Program-made: the position numbers and the translations under genes
DNA from: Planctomycetota bacterium
GTDB taxonomy: Bacteria > Planctomycetota > UBA11346
Direction of reading: 5' to 3'
Length of the DNA: 36,099 bases
Assembly (NCBI GenBank): GCA_024641365.1
Contig: JAHEDF010000002.1
Location: forward strand, 1 to 36,099
Notes under the pieces: generated by a model
Seen by the model: only the letters and a program-made list of their open reading frames with translations
What the model was told of the DNA's origin: nothing
Databases searched by the model: none
Shown: positions 17,514-25,061 of the stretch, one piece after another
Numbering within the stretch: position 1 is the stretch's first letter
How the letters are laid out: the number at the start of each line of letters is the position of its first letter

Positions 17514-19133
17514 TTACTTGGCGTTGGCCTCAACGGCGAAGAGATGTGTTTGACAAGCCACAAATAAAATACCATTGGCATACACTGGGGTCGCATAAAT
17601 AGGCGAGTCGAGAATCACTTGATTGATAATTTTCTTTTCCTTGCCTGCAGCAAAAACAGTGAATGCACCGCTTTCATCGCCGACATAGACTTTACCGTCA
17701 GCAGCAAATGACGAGCCCCACATATGTGCTTTCAAATCATGCTGCCAATATTCTTGGCCCGTTTCAGCATCTAAGCAGAAAAAGAAACCTGAAAAATCGC
17801 CGACATACACTAAGCCATCGTAAACCGACACGGTGCAGATGGAGCGCGCAATTTTATCGAACGACCAAATTTTAGCAGTCTTCGTTACATCACCCGTCTG
17901 TGATGCATCAATACAATGTAAAATGCCAACGCCTTCACCATGTTCTGGATCTTGGCCAACCGCAACGTACACGCGATTATTATACAGCACCGGTGTGGCA
18001 ATAATTTCGCTATAGGCTTCTGCCGCAGGATATTTTAATTTTTTACCATCTTTAACCTTACGCTCTTCTGGATTGCAGTCGTACCACCACACTTTCTTTA
18101 ACCACGCAGTTTCATTTTCTTTATCTGGTACCGGCGTTGGATTGAAGGCATAGCAAAATCCATCAGCGCCACCAAATAATAATAATGGCTTATCATTAAT
18201 TTTCATGAGCGATGGAGAGGACCAACCACCATGAAAAATACGGGGACCAATACCGGCATCATCTTCTGCGACAAATTCACCGGTCTTTTTATTGAGCGCA
18301 ATTAAACTAGGGCTATTTGGTGATGGAATATTAACATGCGTCCAATCCTGACCGTTTGACGTAGCTACATAGACTAAATCGCCTTCGACAATTACCGAGC
18401 AATTCGCCGCATTGTGCGGAAACACACCCAGCTCATCCATCATATCATAATGCCAAATAATATCGGCATCTAATGGACCCACTTCCATCGGTTTTTCGCT
18501 TGGATTGACTAATTTTTTCCCTTCGTCTTGAAAACCTTGGTTACCGTTTGCTAAACCATGGACATCGAGACAGAGCACTTCGCAGCGGTTCGTCACAACA
18601 TAAACAAAATCACCGTCAACAGTTGGCGATGCAGTAATGCCTAAATATTCCCAGTCATTTACTTTACCACTTTCCAATTTCGGCACGACTAATTGCCACA
18701 ATAATTTACCTGTCGCTTCTTCGAAGCACATCAACACGCCACGGTCACCTTGATGACGTGGGTCGCGTGGTGATTCATTATTGGTGCCAACAAATACGCG
18801 GCCATTAGCAATGACTGGATTACCATACGTTTGCGAACCTAACTTGGCCACCCATTTAACGCCCTTGGTGGTGGCCATATCAATTTCTTCGGTGCCGTCC
18901 TTAAATTTCCCTGGTGTAAATGTCGTTGGCAAACCTTTCGCATGTGGATTCGCCATGTTACGCTGATTGGTGCCACCCCATTGTGGCCAATCACCGTCCG
19001 CTGCCGCGATGTTACCTATGCCAAGCGCTAGCACTGATAAAATACAAAGCTGCGAGCTGCGAGCTGCGAGCTGCGAGTTTCTTTTTTTCATAACGGACGT
19101 CTTTCGTAGTGGCTTCTTGGTGTTCACAGTCAT
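17514..19133 (-). CDS. Secreted PQQ-like beta-propeller protein with repeat-derived N-terminus
   Basis: An exported propeller protein, about 539 residues from the start chosen here. The hydrophobic core LCILSVLALGIGNIAAA is a signal peptide; the mature end begins DGDWPQWGGTNQ, typical of these proteins in Planctomycetota and Verrucomicrobiota. Blades recur through the chain (for example LVYVGDFSGFFFCLDAETGQEYW). No CxxCH is seen. I choose the ATG at 19133 because GGAG lies 9 nt upstream; 19148 lacks such a site and 19091 is a possible internal start. The n-region of the signal peptide, NSQLAARSSQL, is encoded by four 7-bp AGCTGCG repeats, so a genomic repeat has become part of the coding sequence. 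Function is unknown: quinoprotein-like scaffold or electron-transfer partner. Confidence 0.83.
   Translation of the reverse strand: MTVNTKKPLRKTSVMKKRNSQLAARSSQLCILSVLALGIGNIAAADGDWPQWGGTNQRNMANPHAKGLPTTFTPGKFKDGTEEIDMATTKGVKWVAKLGSQTYGNPVIANGRVFVGTNNESPRDPRHQGDRGVLMCFEEATGKLLWQLVVPKLESGKVNDWEYLGITASPTVDGDFVYVVTNRCEVLCLDVHGLANGNQGFQDEGKKLVNPSEKPMEVGPLDADIIWHYDMMDELGVFPHNAANCSVIVEGDLVYVATSNGQDWTHVNIPSPNSPSLIALNKKTGEFVAEDDAGIGPRIFHGGWSSPSLMKINDKPLLLFGGADGFCYAFNPTPVPDKENETAWLKKVWWYDCNPEERKVKDGKKLKYPAAEAYSEIIATPVLYNNRVYVAVGQDPEHGEGVGILHCIDASQTGDVTKTAKIWSFDKIARSICTVSVYDGLVYVGDFSGFFFCLDAETGQEYWQHDLKAHMWGSSFAADGKVYVGDESGAFTVFAAGKEKKIINQVILDSPIYATPVYANGILFVACQTHLFAVEANAK
19048..19077. repeat. 7-bp tandem repeat AGCTGCG x4 inside a coding region
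   Basis: Four exact AGCTGCG units (19048-19075) plus AG. They lie inside the signal-peptide region of the propeller gene 17514-19133. An inverted related array at 19165-19209 faces it about 87 bp away, so the pair could fold into a hairpin or mark a small inverted-repeat element that contains the gene's start codon. Confidence 0.8.
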
Positions 19134-19164
19134 AAAATTACACTCCATAGGTAAGATCGCATTA

Positions 19165-19209
19165 ACTCGTAGCTCGCAGCTCGTAGCTCGTAGCTCGCAG
19201 CTCGCAGCT
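19165..19209. repeat. 7-bp degenerate tandem repeat (actcgtagctcgcag...)
   Basis: About six units alternating AGCTCGT and AGCTCGC, the reverse complement of the AGCTGCG array at 19048-19077 with T/C variation. It fills most of the gap between two propeller genes and ends inside the TAG stop codon of the upstream one (19208-19210). Confidence 0.75.
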
Positions 19210-21505
19210 ATTTATTAGGTGTCACTAAAACGTTATCAACATAGACGCGCATTTCTGTCGGCGAAAATCCAAATAATCCTGGCGAACCACTCGCATGGGC
19301 GTTTTTGTGTGGCACCTCAACTAACCAGCCTTCTGGTTCAGGCTGACCTTTTTCCCAGGCTTTGGCACGCACTACACCGCTACCATCGGCTGCAACGTCC
19401 ACTCTTGATTTGATCTGATACCATTTTTTTGCTGACCATTTAAACGGCACACTGACACGAATCAGTTCGAGGTTTGAATTAATTTCTAATTCTTGTGCAT
19501 TACCTTTTAAAATAACAGCATATCGTTGATTAATGATACCGACTTCACTCATTTTGCGACGATTACCTTCACTCATCACATCTGCTTGCACTGTATAATT
19601 TTTCATATCTGGCGTGCCAATAAAGGTAATGGCACGTTGAAATAATTTATTTTCGATGGTTTTCGCTAATACTTTATTGCCATCTAAAGTGTGCACCTCC
19701 CATTTAAATCGTGCACCAATCCACGGTAAAGGTGGATAAGCAAATTTGAAATCCGGCTGCGCTGGGTGCGGAACGACAGTATTAAAACTTTCGAAGTCTT
19801 CACTCAGCGGCAAATTGGTCATGATGCGTCCGCGAATATAGCCCTTTAGATCACCAATGGTCGCCTCAAACATACCCGCTGATGGTATTTGTTCAGGCGA
19901 TGCTTTCAGCGTACTAGCGTCAGTAAAAGTAGCATTCATTTCCGCTTTTACTTTTGCCGTTGGCGGCACGAAGGTTTTCCAGGTTGGTTCGCCCGCTGGA
20001 GCGGCAACTGGAATTCCATGTTCATTGACCGCTAATAATTTAATTTTTTGCTCTAACCCTGGACGTAATAAAACTTCCGAAGGCACCGCAATTAATTCTT
20101 TTGCTGGGCCTTCTCCCATTGGTTTGGCAACATACGGATCAGGCTTACCTGGCTTGACTTTGCCAATACAATATAGTTTCTCGGTAGTTAATAAATAAAT
20201 GCGACCATTCGCCACCGCAGGTGCGCCGTTACATTCACCTTTCACATCAACCAAGCATAAAACTTCAGGTTTTTCATCTGTTGGTTTAATGATCGTAAAC
20301 GTATGGTCTTTAATCGGTACGTATAAACGGCCATCGGCATAAAGCGGTGAGGCATGTAATTGTTCGATGCCAATTTTGTGCTTCCAGAATTGTTTGCCGG
20401 TGTTGGCATCAAGCGATAATAAATCGCCTGTTTCGACTGTGACATAAATACGATCGCCAACTAATACAGGTGAACTACTAAATGCCCCAACGTCTGGATT
20501 ACGCCAAATTTCTGCGCTTGGCTCTAACACTGGGGCACCGCCAGCTGGCGATGGCACGGGAGTTTGCGTGCGGCCAAAAGAAACCATGCGGCCAATTTCG
20601 GTATTATCGAGATTTTCACGGCCATGCATCGCAATAATGCGATCACCACCATGTAATAAAATCGAACTATTCACGCCACCAACCGACATACCAAAGCGGA
20701 AAATAGGCTCACCCGTATTTGCATCGGCACAAATTATATGGCCGCATCCTGTTCCCGCAAAAAATACTTCGCGGTTTTTGTGCATGCCTAAAATAGGTTG
20801 TGAAAAGGAATTATCTTTCGGGCGCACCCCAGGCGATGAGGTGTAAACTTGCTCACCGGTAAATTTATCATACGCATAAAAACGATCCTGCGCTGGACCA
20901 TTTCCACCCCAGTTACTGGTAATGGCATGAAAAATTAATAAATTACGATGAATCGTTGGTGAGCCAGTACGACCATTCGGGAAGGTCATGCGGCCAATTT
21001 CTTCGGATAATGATCGTTGCCAAATTAATTTACCATCTTCAGTAAAACCGCTAAAAATACCCGCGGATGAAATGACATAGACATTACCGGTTTCAGGATC
21101 GATAGTTGGCGACCCAATAGAATAACGGCGATAAATAATGTCCGAAATAAAATCATTAAATGCGTGCGACCATAATAATTTTCCCGTACCCGCCTCATAA
21201 CATTGTAAAAATTCTTGTAAGTCCGGTCCTTCACCCTTGTAGGTAAAAGCATATAATTTTTCGCCACGAATGACCGGCGTGCCGCGACCTGATACATCGA
21301 CACTCCACACTTCATTCTCACCGCCAGGCGTCCATGTGCTTGGCAAATCCGTTTCGTCACTAACACCATTTTGGTGCGGACCACGCCATTCGGTCCAATC
21401 GGCCGCATTTAGTAAGGGAATAGTAGCAAGGCTAAGACTCGCAATCCCTAAGCAGGTGAGCGTAAAACGCTGTGACCAGCGGCTCAAAGAGGCAAAACGG
21501 GCCAT
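19208..21505 (-). CDS. Large secreted PQQ-like beta-propeller protein with C-terminal jelly-roll-like domain
   Basis: First gene of the long operon, about 765 residues. From the ATG at 21505 (GGGAG 7 nt upstream) the chain has an arginine-containing n-region and signal peptide LTCLGIASLSLATIPLLNA, then ADWTEWRGPHQNG, a start typical of these proteins. Propeller blades extend to about residue 460. A linker with PSEVLLRPGLEQKIKLLAVN looks like an Ig-like domain. The last about 190 residues (from LSEDFESFN) resemble the concanavalin/DUF1080-like beta-sandwich seen in planctomycete sugar-associated proteins. Starts at 21553 and 21565 are less likely. It is divergent from the MarR regulator and its upstream gap holds an operator-like repeat, so MarR probably controls the operon from here. 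Confidence 0.85.
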   Translation of the reverse strand: MARFASLSRWSQRFTLTCLGIASLSLATIPLLNAADWTEWRGPHQNGVSDETDLPSTWTPGGENEVWSVDVSGRGTPVIRGEKLYAFTYKGEGPDLQEFLQCYEAGTGKLLWSHAFNDFISDIIYRRYSIGSPTIDPETGNVYVISSAGIFSGFTEDGKLIWQRSLSEEIGRMTFPNGRTGSPTIHRNLLIFHAITSNWGGNGPAQDRFYAYDKFTGEQVYTSSPGVRPKDNSFSQPILGMHKNREVFFAGTGCGHIICADANTGEPIFRFGMSVGGVNSSILLHGGDRIIAMHGRENLDNTEIGRMVSFGRTQTPVPSPAGGAPVLEPSAEIWRNPDVGAFSSSPVLVGDRIYVTVETGDLLSLDANTGKQFWKHKIGIEQLHASPLYADGRLYVPIKDHTFTIIKPTDEKPEVLCLVDVKGECNGAPAVANGRIYLLTTEKLYCIGKVKPGKPDPYVAKPMGEGPAKELIAVPSEVLLRPGLEQKIKLLAVNEHGIPVAAPAGEPTWKTFVPPTAKVKAEMNATFTDASTLKASPEQIPSAGMFEATIGDLKGYIRGRIMTNLPLSEDFESFNTVVPHPAQPDFKFAYPPLPWIGARFKWEVHTLDGNKVLAKTIENKLFQRAITFIGTPDMKNYTVQADVMSEGNRRKMSEVGIINQRYAVILKGNAQELEINSNLELIRVSVPFKWSAKKWYQIKSRVDVAADGSGVVRAKAWEKGQPEPEGWLVEVPHKNAHASGSPGLFGFSPTEMRVYVDNVLVTPNK

Positions 21506-21541
21506 AAAGAATCTCCCGAAACGAGTCAAAAAGCCTGCCCT

Positions 21542-21575
21542 CCACCTGTTCATGGCTTGTGCCAACAGATGGTGG
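21542..21575. promoter_or_regulatory. Imperfect hairpin in the leader of the propeller operon
   Basis: CCACCTGTT (21542-21550) and AACAGATGGTGG (21564-21575) are complementary apart from a 3-nt bulge. The structure would lie about 40-70 nt upstream of the 21505 start in the operon's leader. It might affect translation or stability. Evidence is only base pairing. Confidence 0.3.
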
Positions 21576-21585
21576 CTCGATGAAT

Positions 21586-21603
21586 TAGTACTTACACGTA
21601 CTA
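21586..21603. promoter_or_regulatory. Candidate MarR operator TAGTAC-N6-GTACTA
   Basis: An 18-bp perfect inverted repeat with 6-bp half-sites and a 6-bp spacer, lying in the 159-bp gap between the divergent propeller operon and the MarR gene. MarR dimers bind palindromes of about this size, usually overlapping their own promoter and that of the divergent target. No other perfect repeat of this length was noticed in the gap. Weak -35/-10-like boxes surround it (TTGTAA and TACTAA on the minus strand), but I would not define a promoter from them. Confidence 0.6.
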
Positions 21604-21664
21604 TTTCGTTTACAACTATTTATTCGCCCTACCCTAAGAACCGTCCCCTTACTGGATCGATGTT

Positions 21665-22129
21665 ATGAGCGACATTCCTGAAGACACTACACGACCAAAG
21701 CTCGCGCTGATGCTGCGTCGCGCTTGGTATGGACTCAATCAAACCTTCCGCCGCCGCATTGCGGAAGACGGTATTACCCCCGATCAGTTCACTATCTTGC
21801 GCTGGTTGACCGAAAATCCGGACGGAATGACCCAACGCAGTCTAGCCGATGCCATGGCCAGTGATCCCAACACCATCACCGCCATCCTGACCCGCATGAT
21901 TAAAGCTGGATTAGTCGAGCGACGCACTGACCCCGATGACGCGCGCTGCAATCGCATTCGTTTACGCAGTAAAGGTCGTGCGCTTCATGCCAAACTGCAA
22001 CCGATTGCGAGCGAGCTCCAGGAAAATTTATTAACCAGCATTCCAGCTGATGAGCGCGAACGTTTTTTAAAGCATTTAGCCAATGTTGCTAACGGCCTGG
22101 AAGCGCTCGAGAAACAAGACAATAAATAA
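21665..22129 (+). CDS. MarR-family transcriptional regulator
   Basis: A 154-residue winged-helix regulator, the usual MarR length. After the dimerisation helix (LALMLRRAWYGLNQTFRRR) come the helix-turn-helix in GMTQRSLADAMASDPNTITAILTRMIKAGLVER (about 57-89) and the wing RRTDPDDARCNRIRLRSKGR with the conserved D-x-R region, followed by a C-terminal dimerisation helix. MarR proteins typically repress a divergent operon until a small, often aromatic, ligand binds, which fits the chorismate lyase/CoA-ligase content of that operon. GGA lies about 9 nt before the ATG. It converges with the dehydrogenase-like gene downstream, with a repeat element between them. The ligand is not known. Confidence 0.93.
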   Translation: MSDIPEDTTRPKLALMLRRAWYGLNQTFRRRIAEDGITPDQFTILRWLTENPDGMTQRSLADAMASDPNTITAILTRMIKAGLVERRTDPDDARCNRIRLRSKGRALHAKLQPIASELQENLLTSIPADERERFLKHLANVANGLEALEKQDNK

Positions 22130-22436
22130 TTTTATACTTAGGTCATTCGAAGACAGATTAACCGTAGAGGGCGCAGAGGCAATGCTATTCGGCTAATAAC
22201 CTCGTTTAAATCGGCATTTACTGAATAATTAAAAATTCACCAAAATGCAATTAACCGCAGAGAGCGCAGAGATGGTTTTTAAACAAATCTACAATTAAAA
22301 TTACCGTTTATTGGCATTTAAAGGTAATGGAATGAACTAAGATTTTTTTATAAATTCCCTCTGCGGTTAATCTGTCTTCAAATATACATATTTTCAAAAC
22401 AATACGCGAATATCAACCAAATAGCGTTCGCGTGTA
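22130..22436. other. Intergenic region between convergent genes, filled by a repeat element
   Basis: This 307-bp gap separates the MarR stop from the stop of the sugar dehydrogenase-like gene. About 231 bp of it is the inverted-repeat element listed separately; the remaining flanks (22130-22148 and 22380-22436) are AT-rich and show no gene. No classical GC stem with a T-run is seen. Confidence 0.8.
22149..22379. repeat. Inverted-repeat miniature element (copy 2), near-perfect 23-bp ends
   Basis: The left end gaagacagattaaccgtaga... (22149-22171) and the right end (22357-22379, ...ctgcggttaatctgtcttc) are inverted copies over 23 bp with one mismatch. An internal ttaaccgcagagagcgcag at 22251 marks a shorter nested unit (22251-22379) that matches copy 4 at 32718-32947, including the inner stretch aaggtaatggaatgaacta. 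No obvious target-site duplication is seen. Confidence 0.82.
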
Positions 22437-23567
22437 TTACTCCACGCTTATCAATTTAAAAATATTTTTCTCTCTAAAACTACATACATATATTTCGCCA
22501 GTCGCATCTTGATAAAAATTAGTCACATTAAAATTGTAGTTACCTATTTTCTTATGTTCAGTCACTTTCTCGCCGTCATAACGTAAACCCCAAAAATTAT
22601 CCGTGAGAAAGTCACAATACAAATAAACACCCTGAAGCTCCGGTATACTTCCGCGATAAACATGTCCGCCAATAACGGCAAGCCCGACATCCCGCTCATA
22701 TTCTACTATTGGATTCACATAATTTCCCCCTTCTTTTTCCGGAGCCTGGAAATCCAGTGTACCTTCTTTAACAGGCCAACCGTAGTTTTCCCCTTTCCTA
22801 ATAATATTTATTTCTTCTCTCCGACTTTGCCCAACATCAGCGCAATACAGTATGCCTGTTTTTTTATCAAAAGAAAAACGCCACGGCACCCGTAATCCAC
22901 ATGCCCAAATTTCCCCCCGTGCACCAGGGACATCTACAAAGGGGTTATCCTTCGGGATGCTGTATCCTTCTTCTACATTTCTGATATCAATTCTTAGAAT
23001 ACAGCCAAAGAGATTATTTAAATTTTGCGAATTATTTTTCGAGTTAGCATAGCGCCCACCATCTGCCACGCCTACATAAAGGTATCCATCTGGGCCATAC
23101 GCTAAATGACCGATATTGCCGCTCTCATGAGGCCGCTCAATTTTTAAATGAATTTTTTCAGAATCCGTATCAATACCTTTTTCTGTCAACGTAAATGACG
23201 ATACTCTGTCTTCTTTTGGGTCTTTATTTGCATACGATAAAATAATCTTTTTGTTTTTTGCATAATTTTGATGGAAAATCATATCTACTAAGCCCGCTTC
23301 ACCTCCTTCCGTAAAAATTTTACCCTTCACATCGAGCATGATTTCTTGGGATTTTGCGCCGCTAGCAAAATCTACTTTCCATACTTTGCCGCTGTTTTCT
23401 GCAACATAAGCAATATTTTTATCTAGCTCGTCAATGAGAAATGCTACGGGGGTTTCAAAAGTTAACTCAGGGAAGACTTTTTCAAACTTTAAGCCCTTCG
23501 GTATCTCGGCTGAGATGCCAGGCAACGCAATAAAAAATAATAAGATAAATATTTTACATTTCGTCAT
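22437..23567 (-). CDS. Secreted glucose/sorbosone dehydrogenase-like beta-propeller (PQQ-dependent sugar dehydrogenase family)
   Basis: A 376-residue exported six-bladed propeller of the soluble aldose dehydrogenase/Hhip-like family. The signal peptide is KIFILLFFIALPGISA, followed by the family landmarks HLAYGPDGYLYVGVADGG (154-171), GEIWACGLRVPWRFSFD, CADVGQSRREEINII and GENYGWP, and VIGGHVYRG. In active soluble glucose dehydrogenase-type enzymes the catalytic histidine sits five residues before the Leu of x-L-x-F-GPDG; here that position (150) is Gly and the nearest His are 147 and 154, so catalysis is uncertain. The base composition is more AT-rich than the operon to its right in the minus direction. 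It is the last gene of the island that also holds four small secreted paralogues, 89 nt away. Confidence 0.85.
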   Translation of the reverse strand: MTKCKIFILLFFIALPGISAEIPKGLKFEKVFPELTFETPVAFLIDELDKNIAYVAENSGKVWKVDFASGAKSQEIMLDVKGKIFTEGGEAGLVDMIFHQNYAKNKKIILSYANKDPKEDRVSSFTLTEKGIDTDSEKIHLKIERPHESGNIGHLAYGPDGYLYVGVADGGRYANSKNNSQNLNNLFGCILRIDIRNVEEGYSIPKDNPFVDVPGARGEIWACGLRVPWRFSFDKKTGILYCADVGQSRREEINIIRKGENYGWPVKEGTLDFQAPEKEGGNYVNPIVEYERDVGLAVIGGHVYRGSIPELQGVYLYCDFLTDNFWGLRYDGEKVTEHKKIGNYNFNVTNFYQDATGEIYVCSFREKNIFKLISVE

Positions 23568-23656
23568 TTTATAAATTTCTTAGTTAAAGTCTGCATCCTT
23601 TATCACCAACGGAACTCATTTATACATGTGGATAAATAATTATATATACACCAACT

Positions 23657-24046
23657 TCACTCTACGTACTCCTTTAAATGCAAAAGCAGCGCACGTACAC
23701 AGGTTGCATTTGCGTCGGTTGGATCGGTGCCCGTAATTCTTATTAAACCTTTTTCGAGATGTGCCTTTTCTATATCAAAAGAAATTGACACCTTACCATC
23801 TTCTACTGTCGTGGTAAGCTCCTCGTTCTTGCCATTAACAATTACATTAACTTTGGTCTCATTATCACCCAGAAATGAAATACTTATCGTGACTTTCGTA
23901 TTGTCTTGCGGATTGTCTTTTTGCGTAATGGAAAGTTGCAGCTCTTTTTGAATAGGGCTATCTTTTTTAATTTCACCAGGAACTCCCGCATAAAGAGTTA
24001 GCGATACCGCCATAAGTAAAAGAATGCATGCTCGTAGATAATGCAT
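23657..24046 (-). CDS. Small secreted protein, tandem family member 4
   Basis: A 129-residue protein that I do not recognise. It has the signal peptide MHYLRACILLLMAVSLTLYAG and then a single predicted beta-rich domain. It is clearly paralogous to the three genes upstream: the shared features are the YLR start, an Asn-rich strand pair (VNVIVNGKNEELTTTVEDGK), VSISFDIEKAHLEKG, one cysteine near residue 115 and the ending LHLKEYVE. It is the most diverged copy (T-C-V replaces C-G-P). The ribosome site is weak (GAGA). Last of four in tandem on the minus strand, 97 nt after copy 3. No catalytic motif is visible; a binding or surface protein, or a small immunity-like or adhesive protein, are all possible. 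Confidence 0.75.
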   Translation of the reverse strand: MHYLRACILLLMAVSLTLYAGVPGEIKKDSPIQKELQLSITQKDNPQDNTKVTISISFLGDNETKVNVIVNGKNEELTTTVEDGKVSISFDIEKAHLEKGLIRITGTDPTDANATCVRALLLHLKEYVE

Positions 24047-24143
24047 TTTTCTCTCGAGGGGAGTGGGTATGGATTGAAATATACTTATCCAAACGAAGTG
24101 GCAAATCGCATTTTCGCACTACAGCGATAACCCATTGACTACG

Positions 24144-24521
24144 TCAAACGACGTACTCCTTCAAATACAATACATAAGCGTAGCCACATCTCTTATCCGA
24201 TTTTTTTGTGAAGCTTAAGATACTTTTTTCAATATTTTTCTTGTCGATCTCAAACGAAATAGACACCATGCCATCTTTGACATCGGACTTGAGCGTTTTG
24301 TTGTTACCGTTGTTAACTAGATTCACGATGATATACTCATCGCCTTTAAAAGTTATCGTTACCGATACCTTATTTTTGTCTTGCTGACTGTCTTTATATG
24401 CAACAGTCAGATTCATTTTCATTTGTACGTCTTTATCCTTTTCGATAACCTGAGGAGCTCCGGCATGAAGGGCTATAGGCGCCATAAGGATAAATAAAAG
24501 ACAAACTCGTAGGTAATTCAC
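24144..24521 (-). CDS. Small secreted protein, tandem family member 3 (GTG start)
   Basis: A 125-residue paralogue of the neighbours. I choose the GTG at 24521, which encodes VNYLRVCLLFILMAPIALHAG; it is preceded by AGGA 8 nt upstream and aligns exactly with the MNYLR starts of copies 1 and 2. The longer frame from an ATG at 24596 would overlap copy 2 and add 25 residues with no counterpart in the other copies. The core VNLVNNGNNKTLKSDVKDGM, the strand VSISFEIDKKNIEKS, a single C-terminal cysteine (R-C-G) and LYLKEYVV are shared. The loop before the cysteine is shortened (KKSDKRCG against SSSDPKYAGANCG). Function unknown. Confidence 0.78.
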   Translation of the reverse strand: MNYLRVCLLFILMAPIALHAGAPQVIEKDKDVQMKMNLTVAYKDSQQDKNKVSVTITFKGDEYIIVNLVNNGNNKTLKSDVKDGMVSISFEIDKKNIEKSILSFTKKSDKRCGYAYVLYLKEYVV

Positions 24522-24588
24522 TTTTTTATTCCTGGTATGTCGTGGTGGGATAACGCTTGTAAAAGTATCAAAGCGCCAATCTAAAATA

Positions 24589-24978
24589 TTAGGCAACGTA
24601 TTCTTTCAAATACACAAGAAACCCAGGTCCGCACATCGCAGCTGCATATTTGGGATCAGAGGTCCCAACGTTTAACGCACTCTTTTCAATATGTTCCTTT
24701 TCAATTTCAAAAGTCATCGACACCATGCCGTCTTTGAACACCGTCTTTACCGTTTCGTTTTTACCGTTATTCATTAAATTTACCTTGGTATATTTATTGC
24801 CCTTAAAAGTCACTGTTACCGTCACTTTATTCTTGCTTTTCGTACTTTCTTTATGCTCAATAGACAGTTTCATTTCCTGTTGTTCAGCACTGTCTTTTTT
24901 AACTGCTTGCGGGATTCCAGCATAAAGACCGATGGACATCATCGTAAATAAAAGAAGGCAGATGCGTAAGTAGTTCAT
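24589..24978 (-). CDS. Small secreted protein, tandem family member 2
   Basis: A 129-residue exported protein with the signal peptide MNYLRICLLLFTMMSIGLYAG. AGGA lies 8 nt before the ATG. It shares with copy 1 the segments VTFKG, VNLMNNGKNETVKTVFKDGM, VSMTFEIEKEHIEKS and SDPKYAAAMCGPGFLVYLKEYVA, and is its closest relative by eye. The lysine-rich mature part and lack of any enzyme motif suggest a small beta-sandwich. Gap to copy 1 is 83 nt and to copy 3 is 67 nt, consistent with one transcript. Not recognised as a known family. Confidence 0.78.
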   Translation of the reverse strand: MNYLRICLLLFTMMSIGLYAGIPQAVKKDSAEQQEMKLSIEHKESTKSKNKVTVTVTFKGNKYTKVNLMNNGKNETVKTVFKDGMVSMTFEIEKEHIEKSALNVGTSDPKYAAAMCGPGFLVYLKEYVA

Positions 24979-25061
24979 CGTTTAATTCCTTTTAGGTGGT
25001 CGTTAAAGAGTGGTTTGAGAGTGGTTTAAGAATAGTTACATGCAAATATTCAACGAAAATA

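Noticed and set aside
24521..24596. N-terminal extension of the third small secreted protein
   Set aside because: Would overlap the upstream paralogue and add 25 residues ahead of the signal peptide; the GTG at 24521 has AGGA upstream and aligns with the paralogues.
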